DNA of 64,000 nucleotides from assembly GCA_037953625.1 (NCBI GenBank), contig CM075652.1:72817501-72881500 (forward strand), written 5' to 3'. The notes under the pieces were generated by a model. That model was not told the DNA's origin. It did no database searches and saw only the letters and a list, made by a program, of their open reading frames with translations. Position numbers and translations under genes: made by a program. Origin of the DNA: Crotalaria pallida. Lineage: Eukaryota; Streptophyta; Magnoliopsida; Fabales; Fabaceae. Of the stretch, positions 1 through 9,744 are shown piece after piece. Position 1 is the stretch's first letter; each line of letters opens with the position of its first letter.

Positions 1-1602
1 AATCAAGTAACCTAGAGTGCTTTTTTAGGTAGAACTAGACTATATGTGATCGGGACTTAAGACCCAGGGGATCGTAGCGTGTTCTGCACCGCGAACTAGA
101 AAAGTACTGTCACCCCCTTGATCAAATTCGAAATGGTGAGAGGGAACCTGAACGAGGCGGGCAGTCGAATGGTTGTTGGGCCCTGCGATATTGCAATAAA
201 AAGGATGGATTACAGCTGACCCAAGTGGGTGCAGTGTGTAAGTTATGGCTGACCCAAGTGGGTGCAATATGTGTTGTTTTCTCGGTTGTTCGACCGACGT
301 GGGTTAAGGTTCTTGTCCGTCCCGTTTGCTTCCGAGTAGGCTTGAGAGGATGTGGAGGATATGTAGACGTGTGTGCTAACTAGATAATTTTCACAGTGAT
401 GTTTTATTTCCCCCGACATCATTGGTGATGCGAATCTCAATAAGACTTAATAAAATATACTGAGAAAACTAATTGTTTTATGAGGATTAAAGTGTGGTGA
501 TGTGATGATGGCAATGAAATTATGATAAGTGTGATGATGCGAGATCAATGAATTATTTAACTGATGATGATGATGACCATGCATTCATTTCATATCCATG
601 TGCATCTGTGTTGTTATTTATTTTCTGCTTGAGATATGTTGGTGGTACGTTTCATTTGCTGACGTGTCATGCGTCCATAAAAGCTTATTCTTTCTCCTGT
701 TTGTTGTTTCTCCTCGTTCTTCGTGGTGACGCAACCGGCAGATGGTGTATAGCATCTAGATTCTCATGTGGCCCCTAGCGAGGGGAGTGTGGGAAGTTAC
801 CCGTGATGGAGGGATCTGGAGAGGCCCGACTCGGTTGGAGATCAGAGACCCTGAGCACAAGCTGAGAGGAGCAACGATCGACTTGCACATTGGTAGCAAC
901 ACTTTGAGAGACTACATGGATGGTGGACCTCGGACTTACTATGCACGACGTGCGCAGGCCGCACCGACTGCAGTAGTAGAACCAGAGGAAGATGGGGAGA
1001 TAGAACTTGAGGTTGAGAATGAGGAGCCTCCAGCGGAACTAGACAAGGAGTATGTTCTGGAGGAGGGTTCCGATTCCGATTCTGATTCAGCGAGTGGATT
1101 GTAGGGTGTCTCGTGGGAGTTGCTGCTTAGGTTTTTATTTTGTTTTAGTCTGGGTCTTGTTTCAACTGAGGAATGTCATACTCTGGATAACTAATGATGT
1201 AACTACTTTTATCTTTTGATGTATTTTGGTACTGTGTGTCCACAACTCTTTTATCTTGCTTTATTAACTGTTTCAGAACTGATGTAACTATGTGGTACTT
1301 GTGAACTTTACCAAATGATGTTTAAAATGCAAGTTAAGTATTTTGATGTATGGATCGGTGAATGTGGAGTGTGTTTTTGTAACAACTCGATTTTGTGAGC
1401 GGCGATGATAATTCTTTTACGAGGAAACGAAACAACGTTATCTTTTGTAAATAATTAAAGTTAATGGTTCTTTGGAAAGTAAATAAAATGAACCAAGCAA
1501 ATTGCTTATGCATAAACGTTCAAAAAAAAATTGACTCTCATTTTTACTAATAATTTAATGAATAAATATAATGTTTTTGGTAGACAAAATCGGGGTGTTA
1601 CA
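1..1602 (+). mobile_element. 3' part of a giant LTR (copy 1)
   Basis: The segment ends in TGTTACA at 1596-1602, the usual 3' border of plant Ty3 LTRs. It is collinear with the complete 6.2-kb solo LTR at 39192-45386. Shared blocks include the stretch around 60-160 (compare 43840-43930), the block around 300-430 (compare 44090-44220), the GATGATGATG-rich stretch near 540-580 (compare 44470-44500), a small ORF, and the final CAACTCG...GTTACA tail. The 5' part and the upstream target-site copy lie outside the window. Homology is judged by eye. Confidence 0.65.
766..1104 (+). CDS. Small LTR-resident ORF, acidic C-terminus
   Basis: This 112-codon ORF lies about 500 bp before the 3' border of the giant LTR. 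Its N-terminal third contains W-x8-W-x-G followed by IRDPEH, a block that aligns without gaps to the ORF at 44654-45010 and to the minus strand of 7095-7165. The C-terminal half is acidic and ends in a run of Ser-Asp. An in-frame TAG at 757-759 precedes the first ATG. A pyrimidine-rich stretch and CCGGCAG at about 735-741 upstream could be a 3' splice site, so this may be a terminal exon rather than a complete gene. I recognise no known family. Conservation between copies argues for past coding function; its role is unknown. Confidence 0.4.
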   Translation: MWPLARGVWEVTRDGGIWRGPTRLEIRDPEHKLRGATIDLHIGSNTLRDYMDGGPRTYYARRAQAAPTAVVEPEEDGEIELEVENEEPPAELDKEYVLEEGSDSDSDSASGL

Positions 1603-2256
1603 AGGGTTGTCATCAAGTTTATATCAAGAATGTAATCTAATAGTCATCAAATTTGCAAAAATATCCGAAAAGTCTGACACTTAAACCTAAACACCTGGAC
1701 GCAATTCCCCACTAACCGATCATTATTTATTGTAATATCCCTCAATTTTTCATTTATGAAAAATAGATATTTTAAATTAGAATATGATAAGGATTTTAAA
1801 GAATTAAAATATATTATTTTTAGTATTAAATAATTTTGGAGATAAAAGGTTTTGATATAGAATTAATCATATATTAAAATAATAAGCATAAGTATGTAAA
1901 TTTAACTTACTATATTCAATAATGAATATAACAATCTTGTTACGCATTTTCACCTTTTTCATCCTTATATTTAATTATCTTTTAGATTTCAATATGTATT
2001 AAATTGTAGTGTCCAATTTACCATCTATTATCTATAATTTAATTTTGAATTATATCTTTAAATATAATTCTCTTAATGTTGGTGCAAGGTAGAGGAAAAA
2101 TCCACTAAAATTCCATTTAATGAGATGAAGATTCTCTACCTCTTCATGAGGTCTCTCCACCTCATGCTGCTACAATTGGTGTGTGGCGTGCATAGGAGAT
2201 GATGAATAATCATTATACAAGTCACAACCCACCTCTTCATTTACTAAGGAAAACTA

Positions 2257-2316
<60 letters not shown>

Positions 2317-2378
2317 GATAGAAGGAAAAGTACATAGAATGAGTACTTATTATTATTCTCGCCATTTACTCCAGTTTC
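1603..2378. other. AT-rich gap with (TA)n; no gene seen
   Basis: No convincing coding sequence was found. A TGTAATATCCCTC string near 1730 resembles the first bases of a plant Ty3 LTR, but no matching 3' border was located. A (TA)n tract lies at 2262-2313. Confidence 0.4.
2262..2313. repeat. (TA)n microsatellite
   Basis: About 25 uninterrupted TA dinucleotides are visible. Confidence 0.95.
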
Positions 2379-3850
2379 TGTAATACCCCGAATTTTGATT
2401 CCCAAATAAATAAAGGAAATATTTAAACAAAATTAATTATATGGAATTAATTAATTTTGTTTATTAATTACGGTTATATTAAAGTTTTAATTAAGGGAGA
2501 AATACAAGAAAAATATTTTGGACCATAAAAATAGTATTTTTGCAGTATAGTCCTTGGGAAGGATCTAAGAGGCAATATTGAAAAGGTATTTGGAGGGAAA
2601 GTGAATAAAATATTAATTTTTGAAGAATCGATCGCGTTAATTGATTAACGGGAGGGGTTAATCGATTAACGATAGTGCTGAAGCTGAAGATAGTGGAGTT
2701 TGATGACTCAACCAACTGGGAAATCCGAATTTTGCCACCTATCAAGGCCAAAACACGTCTTTGCTACGTGTTGGCATGCATGATACTCAGTTTTGGTTAT
2801 AAATAAGGGATTATAGGTGAAGAATTTGGGAGAAGAAGAAGTTCTATACCAAAACTCTGCAGAAATTCTACCTCAAACACCCTCTGATTTTCGGTGTCAT
2901 TCTCTTTCCATACCCACACACTTGCTGCGAGCTTCACACCATTTTGAAGCTTGCAGAGAGACCTTCGATTTAAGCTATAGATCGTACGGTTTGGTGGCTT
3001 GTGCTAGAAGAACTTGATCTGAGAAGTGGAGTTCTTGAAACTGAAATGTGAAGTTTCAGAATCTAAGTTGCTTACTTTGAGTTGGAACTGTGGTGAGTAT
3101 AAGTCACCATTTCATGTCAAATTGGTTCCTAATCAAAGTTTGCAATATGTAGTTTTTATTCTGATCTCGTTTGCTCATTTTCATGTCCATTTGGTTTGTC
3201 AAATTTGCTGCTGAATGTTCTTGTTGAAATTCGATTCAAAAAGCTTCATTAAGGTAAGAGAGAAGCTTTACTAATGCTATAATAGATTGTGGTATTGAAT
3301 TGAACTTAGGTTGAACCACCATGAGGTTTAAAGGGCACTAGGATGAGGTGGAATGGCTTGGAGGCCAAATGGACCTAAAAACTGATGTAGAGCAAGTTAG
3401 ATTATCCCTATAAAAGCTGTAGGAATGATCAATTTGAACTAAAATGGCTTGAATCAAAATATGACATGTTAGGTTGTGATTTTGATTAATTTGGGGGAAA
3501 ATTAAGCAATTCTGTTAATTTGTGTTAAATTGTTGAAATTGATGTTATGAATGAGTTCAATATGATGTATTTAAATTGTACTTGAGGTTGGTTTTGGTTA
3601 AAATTGAGTTGGTATGAGTTTGGTATTCAAAAACCAGTTTCAACATTGTTTTTACTGATATATAATCGATTAACCCGACTGTTAATCGATTAACACGATT
3701 AAAGTCTAATCAATTGGGAATTTTATACATAAATAATCGATTATCAGGTTGGATAATCGATTATCAGTTCAAATTTTGTAATAAAAATCAGAATTTAATT
3801 ATTTAATCGATTATCAAGGTATTATAATCTATTAGAAAATTTCTTTTAAA
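2379..3850 (+). mobile_element. Incomplete plus-strand LTR (copy D)
   Basis: It begins with TGTAATACCCCG, a typical Ty3 LTR start, after GTTTC (possible target-site copy). A TATA-like TTATAAATAAGG lies at about 2798, followed by transcript-leader-like sequence. At 3253 the donor-like AAG|GTAAGAGAGAAGCTTT matches the one in the giant LTR at 42376 (GAG|GTGAGAGAGAAGCTTT), so it is related to that family. TAATCGATTAA-type motifs recur near 2630-2665 and 3660-3830. No 3' border (TGTTACA) was found; the copy seems cut where minus-strand LTR A begins. The right end is approximate. Confidence 0.45.
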
Positions 3851-4702
3851 CTTAATTGCTTTTAAAAACTTCATACGAAAATCCGGCAGAGTTTCCTCTG
3901 TTTTTCGGACTTCCCAAATATTTTCTTCTTAAAACCTGTCAATCCAGAAATATTTAAAAACATAAACACAACGGTCTAATAATCAGATCAGATCCTAACG
4001 CCCGATTAGTATAAACTTCAGGGCATACGACTATTACATATTCTAAAATTAAAAAAATAGTTGTCCACTCATAATAATCAATATACATTCCACGTAGTGG
4101 AATGAAAATCCTGCCCGGCCATGTCCTATGTAAACTCCACTTCAGTATCTGCAAAATATAGCAAGAAGGGTAGCATTACACAGAACCTGGAAAGATAAAT
4201 TCTAAAAAGTATAGTAACAAACTAAGTCCCTAACACTTAACTTAATCATTCACATTTGCTACCCAACTACTATGTACATACTTGGTTCTAGAAATTTACA
4301 TATTTCTTAGTTATTTCTTCTCATGTTATTACTTTTTCCCAATTTCTTACCGCTATTTTCATTCTTAATTCACTTTTCAATTTATCTCATTATTTCCTTT
4401 ATTCTCTTTCTTTTCTTTATTTTATTCTCTTTATCTTTCTGGTATTTTTCTTTCTTTTCTTTTCTTCTTCTCTTCCTTTTTCTTTTACTCTATCTTTTTC
4501 TTTTTCTTTATGACTGAGTCTAACAACATATATATCACATTTACACTTAACAAGGCAACATTCACACAATTCAAGTTCCAATAAATATTCCTTTCCCATC
4601 TTCATTTTTCCTTTCCTTTTCACTTATATTCCTTTTCTTACGTTACATTCAAATCCCTCTTACATTTTGATAATTTGCTACCATCATTGTGAACCTGCAT
4701 CA

Positions 4703-5345
4703 TAAAGCTGCGCACCTGCGTCTTACTATATAAATATAAAATTTGCGCACCTGCGTCTTAGAGCTGCACACCTGCGTCTTATACTGTATAAATATAAATA
4801 TAAATATAAATATAAATATAAATATAAATATAAATATAAATATAAATAGCTGCGCACCTGCGTCTTACGCTGTATAAATATAAATAGCTGCGCACTTGGT
4901 CTTACGCTGTATAAATATAAATATAAATAGCTGCGCACCTGCGTCTTACGCTGTATAAATATAAATAGTTGTGCACCTGCGTCTTACGCTGTATAAATAT
5001 CAATATAAATAGCTGCGCACCTGCGTCTTTCGCTGTATAAATATAAATATAAATAGCTTCGCACCTGCGTCTTACGCTGTATAAATATAAATAGCTGCTC
5101 ACCTGCGTCTTACGCTGTATAAATATCAATATAAATAGCTGCGCACCTGCGTCTTACGCTGTATAAATATAAATAGTTGCGCACCTGCGTCTTATGCTGC
5201 ATAAATATAAATAGAAATAGTTGCGCACTTGCGTCTTACACTGTATAAAACGTGTGTCCAGCTATGCACACCTGTGTCTTACAAGCTCTGGATCACACAG
5301 TCTAGGCGTACAGTCCCCCAACCCGAATAACGTCTTACAAGACTT
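4703..5345. repeat. Tandem array, CTGCGCACCTGCGTCTTAC units
   Basis: About a dozen units of roughly 38-44 bp, each made of a GC-containing core with GCGTCTTACGCTG and an AT spacer (TATAAATATAAATA). In one unit the spacer has expanded to an (AAATAT)n tract at about 4789-4851. On the minus strand, the orientation of LTR A, each core reads GTAAGACG. The length variation lies mostly in the AT spacers. Confidence 0.9.
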
Positions 5346-5950
5346 GAATTATTTCTTCTCTTAACCTTTCGATTAACATTCCTTACTTTTCTATTATCCC
5401 GATTCATAAACAATATATCATCTCAATCACTTCACATAAATATGCACATATTTTCCCAATATCTCAAGTTACACTTTTTTATCCAACATCACAAATTATT
5501 CATATATTCCTAATATCCCAAGTTTAACATATATTCCAAATATCATGATTTAAACATATATTTCAAATATCACAAGTTAAACCTATTATTATCATAATTA
5601 TTTTTCTTAGTTCTCAAACTCTAGTTATCAACTACCCAATGATGCAATAACCTAAGTTAACACATAACTCTTAATACCCATTATCAACGTATTACACACT
5701 ATTACCCAGAGTATGGTAATACTCACTAATACCCACTCCTTACCTATTACAATTACTACCTCCGGACTTTATTCTATGCACATACATTTTATTCCCTAAA
5801 GTGTGGTTTTCATTGACTATTTTAAATAAATCATTTATATTAGCGGGGACTACCCTAAGGTTCATTAACTTATTTCTTGATTACCCTATTCTTAGTCACC
5901 ACTATAGAATCCTAGAATTTACTTCCAAAGTAAAGGTAATACAGCCCTTC

Positions 5951-6316
5951 TTACCTCAGGTTTCTATAGAACCAATTTGAAGACATGCAGAGAGCTCCCG
6001 ATTCGGCAACGGTCCATTCGATCCCAATCCAAGCATCCGTACCGGCCCGACTCGGATGAACCCAACCAGCAGCAGCAACAAACCCCGGTTCAGAAAAAAC
6101 CCACATCCGTTTCGACCCGGTTCGGTTCATGGTCGAACCGTTACACAACCCACAAACCCGACCCGAGGCGGCGACCCCGACGTCCATAGCAACAGCACCA
6201 CGAACCAGGAGAGGGAAAAGGTGGCGGTGGCCCGAGGTGGAGGTGGCTCCGACGTGAACAGCGGCGGCGGAGGCTCCCATGGCGGCGGCAGCAAGGGACA
6301 GAGGCGGAGGAACCAA
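5951..6316 (-). CDS. GC-rich ORF in LTR A, possible first exon
   Basis: A 121-codon minus-strand ORF rich in Ala, Val and Gly. On the minus strand it is preceded by a pyrimidine-rich leader (about 6430-6640) such as plant 5' UTRs have. It runs into AACCTGAG|GTAAGAAGG at 5951-5955, a strong splice-donor consensus, so the TAA that ends the ORF lies in the donor itself. The region is much richer in CpG than anything nearby. It could be a captured host exon, a leader exon of LTR A, or a chance ORF. No domain is recognised. Confidence 0.3.
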   Translation of the reverse strand: MVPPPLSLAAAAMGASAAAVHVGATSTSGHRHLFPLLVRGAVAMDVGVAASGRVCGLCNGSTMNRTGSKRMWVFSEPGFVAAAGWVHPSRAGTDAWIGIEWTVAESGALCMSSNWFYRNLR

Positions 6317-6800
6317 AAATCACGACCCCGGTGAGAAGAGCGTCACGATTCGCGACTGGGGAGGGAGGACGCGCGTTTCGCGCGCAGTGGCAGCGGTAGC
6401 GAAGCCCATAGGTGGTGGTGGGTGGCGCGAGTAGCGGCCCGGGAAGGAAGGAGGAGAGGGAGGAACTAGGAGGGAGAGAGAGAAAAAAAGGGACCACTAG
6501 AGAGAAGAGAGGGAGAGACGGATCTGTGGAGAGGAGGCAAGGGCCAAGGTGGCGGCGGCACCGGCAGAGGCCGAAGGAGAGAGTGGTGGAGGAAGGAGGG
6601 AGAGAGAAGATCAGAATCTATGGAGGAGGGGAGGGAATGTGGTTTCGACCCTCCCCATCCATGGCTTTAAAAAAGATTTGCGCCCGAGCGCGGCCCTCCT
6701 CGCCTGAGCGCGAGCGTGACTATGGTTCAGGTCTGATGCAAGTCGCGCGCCTGGGCGCGAGGCTCGCGCGCCTGAGCGCGAGACGGTTATGGGAGATTTC
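6317..6800 (-). promoter_or_regulatory. GC-rich promoter-like U3/leader of LTR A
   Basis: On the minus strand a TTTTTTAAAGCC string at about 6670 precedes a CT-rich leader. Just upstream (6675-6783) are four imperfect copies of a GC-rich motif built on GCCTGAGCGCGAG. This layout, short repeats then a TATA-like string then a pyrimidine-rich leader, resembles the promoter part of a plant LTR. Its function is inferred only. Confidence 0.35.
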
Positions 6801-7090
6801 ATTCATATCACTAGGATAATAATTGGTAATTGTAGGTTATTATTGTGAGCTTCCATAGGGTTGAATAATGAATTTGAAGCCATGACAAGATTGCTTGATA
6901 TGGAGATCAAGGCAATCCATGGTTGTTGTTATGTTAAAGACATAAAGTGAACTAATGAAATTGGAAGTAATTATATGTGATTGAAATTATGGTTGGAACT
7001 TGACATATGAATGATTAATATGTTAACTTGATTACTTGATTGCATGCTGAAAGTGATATGTATAGCTGCTAAAGATGGCCTTACGAAATT
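6801..7090. other. Short AT-rich gap, no gene
   Basis: No coding sequence seen. ATGTATAGCTGCT occurs twice (about 7058 and 7097), close to the left limit of giant LTR copy E, and may mark a rearrangement junction. Confidence 0.35.
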
Positions 7091-7448
7091 AAGATTATGT
7101 ATAGCTGCTCGAGATCTATAATCTCCACGTGCACACCGCCTCTCCATACCCATTTGCTGCAGTTGACTTCCCAATCTCCCTCTTGATAGATTTATATGAT
7201 AAACTTCACTTGATCCGTCATCTAGAATTTGAGGTACGAACGTCGGCAAAAATAGGAAACCACGAGAGAGTAAGCAATTCGATCGGGGTTAACGACGACA
7301 GTGTGAACTTACAATAGACAGTATATTAAAACATCATGCAAATCATAAATAAACAAACATATAATTAAACATACAACATTATTATCATCATCATCCTTAT
7401 TCCACGGCACAACAACTTATAAATCTTCTCATTATGACAAAGCTTATG

Positions 7449-9708
7449 TGTAACAACCTATAATATTTACCCTTAATTTCCTTTATATCAAAAATACGGA
7501 TTTAAAAATTCATTTTTAATTCCTGAAAATCAACCGTCAAACGGACGGAGTTTCGTCTGTTTTTCGGACATTTCAAAATCTTCAACCTGATAAACACATT
7601 ATTTAATATCAGCAGTAGTCAACAGGGCTCAAATATAGATATAAGTGCATCACATAGTTGCCCCATGGGCTCAAGTGTAAAACAATCAACGTCAGTGTGT
7701 CAGAGTGCCAGCAACAGTGCTAAGTATGCAAAACAAGAGACCATATCCGCAACTATGCCCAAAAATGAATCATAAGCAAATGCACCAAATAAACTATCCT
7801 AAGCCTCTCACAAAAGAGCATATACTGCACATATACATCAAATAACATAGAGGCTTAGGTCAAAAGAATGCATCTAAACCCAACCCTACTCTCCCTATGA
7901 GGAAGAGTACTCCTGCTCGGCCTGGTCATGTGTAAACTCAGCCTCGGTACCTGTGGAAATAGTAAGGAGTGAGTATTACACATAAAATGGGGAAGCAGTT
8001 TCCAATTACGACATAATGCTATACCAAGCCATACACATTTAACAATTCAATAACAATATAATAAAGCTCAAGAAATCACAATTCATTATCAAAGTATTCC
8101 ATTGGTTTCTCAAGTCAATCTTGCCTATTCATTCCTATACATCATTTTCATAAAGTCTTTTATTCCTTACACTTTAATCATATTCATAATTCTTTTCAAT
8201 CTGTCCCTGGTCACGACCCACTGCGTCTGCACTCCTGTGCACTCACGTCTTACTGCGTCCGGGTATATTTTTCATTCTCCCCTGGTCACGACCTACTGCG
8301 TCTGCACTCCTGTGCACTCACGTCTTACTTGTCCGGGTATATTTTTCATTCTCCCCTGGTCACGACCTACTGCGTCTGCACTCCTGTGCACTCACGTCTT
8401 ACTGCGTCCGGGTATATTTTTCATTCTCATTTTTCTTTATTAACCTTTCCTCTTACTCATATTAATCATTTCATTTTCCAGAAAAACCACTTAATTTCTT
8501 ATCAAGTAAATTACTCCAAATTAAACACCACATTACACATTTGCATCATCAACTAATCACAAACATATCTCATAAGTTAATTAGCATCTATTAAACAACT
8601 TTATTAATACCGTCACCATTATCCTTAATTTCCATTCTTTGCCTTGGTTTTTAAAATAAAATCATATCTCATACATTTAGCAAAATAAGCACTTTAAATT
8701 ATAATCATCACCAAGTCACAAGTTTATATACCAAATATTTGAAGCTTATCATCATCTAATTATTTTCCCTATGTCACATGCTCTAATTATTAACTACCCT
8801 ATGGTATAACCACCTAAACTAACACATAACTCTTAGCACCCATTATATACATATTGTAAACTAAACCCCAGAGTAAGGTAATACTCACTATAACCCACTC
8901 CTTACCTCAAGCTCTTAGAGATAAAGAGAGAATTTGTGCTTGGAACTCACTTGAGAAAGAGCCACAATTCAAAAGAGAGGGAGGAACCTAAAATCAATAA
9001 AATAAAGGAACAAAATATCAAACTTTGCCCAAAAATCTTGAGGAAATTCGTGACCCATCAAGTTCCTCAAGGTTGTTGACTAAAGCTTCAAGGGAGGAAG
9101 AGGGAGAGAGAGAAATTTGAATTCTAGGGAGAGAAAGAGAGGAATAAAATCAACATTCACTTACTTGGAGCAACAAGGAAGGACTTGGGGATGGACTTGG
9201 AGTGATCCTCTTGAGGATTGATTGATGAAAATGGAAGATTTGGTGCCCTAGGAGAGAGAGAATTCGAGTTTCTCAAGAACTAAGAGGTGGACGCACCTTT
9301 ATTTTTTTCAGCATCTACAGCTTTTAATCGATTATTAATCGATTATGCCATTTTTCATTTTCTGACCTTAATCGATTAAGCTGCAGTTTAATCGATTAAG
9401 CTGCAGTTTAATCGATTAAGCTCTTCAGTTTTGCAGTACCCAGACTTTGAATGGCCATAACTTCTTCATTACCCGTTGGATCTTCCTCAAATTTTAAGGC
9501 AAGCTTCCTCACATATCCTACTTCACATCCAACGGTGGAATTTATGTTTTAAGCTACCAATCTTGTTATTCTAATTTCCTAAATTCCTATGTTTTAAACT
9601 TACGGTTGCATGCTAATTTGGCTAAGTTTCTCACTTATGCTCTCATTTCTTCTACCCTAAGACCATCGCAACATAAATTACAATATAAATAAAGTTTGGG
9701 ATGTTACA
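7449..9708 (-). repeat. 3' LTR of the chromovirus
   Basis: The 2260-bp LTR carries three 75-bp tandem units. On the minus strand a GAG|GTAAGG donor-like site is at 8905-8906 and a TTTCCACAG|GTACC acceptor-like site at 7950-7952, enclosing 955 bp with the array. TAATCGATTAAGCTGCAGTT-type motifs occur in U3 (9328-9420). Confidence 0.95.
8205..8430. repeat. 75-bp tandem array, 3 copies
   Basis: Units start at 8206, 8281 and 8355. Each contains CCTGGTCACGACC, GCACTCCTGTGCACTCACG and CGTCTTACTGCG. The middle unit has lost one base (74 bp). Confidence 0.95.
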
Positions 9709-9724
9709 ATTCTCTCCCACTTAC
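9709..9724 (-). other. Polypurine tract of the chromovirus
   Basis: On the minus strand AAGTGGGAGAGAAT directly abuts the 3' LTR, the expected position for plus-strand priming of reverse transcription. Confidence 0.8.
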
Positions 9725-9744
9725 CCGAATTTCGTCCTAGAAAT

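Larger units (their letters stand above)
3860..6800 (-). mobile_element. Incomplete minus-strand LTR (copy A)
   Basis: On the minus strand it follows the same order as the LTRs of the complete chromovirus at 7449-16743. Next to the AAATCCGGCAGAG/TTTTTCGGAC block (3880-3915) comes an exon-like block with GGCCGGGCAGGA (about 4110), then a tandem array with CGTCTTAC, then a GAG|GTAAG donor (5951-5955). Its upstream portion (5960-6800) is unusually GC-rich. Neither outer border is clear: no TGTAACA or TGTTACA ends were found. Both ends are approximate and the copy is probably truncated. Confidence 0.5.

Noticed and set aside
4726..5129. Minus-strand Tyr/Leu/Ile-repeat ORFs
   Set aside because: Low-complexity translation of the TATAAATA array.
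8205..8430. CRISPR-like array
   Set aside because: Direct 75-bp repeats without unique spacers, in an LTR of a plant element.
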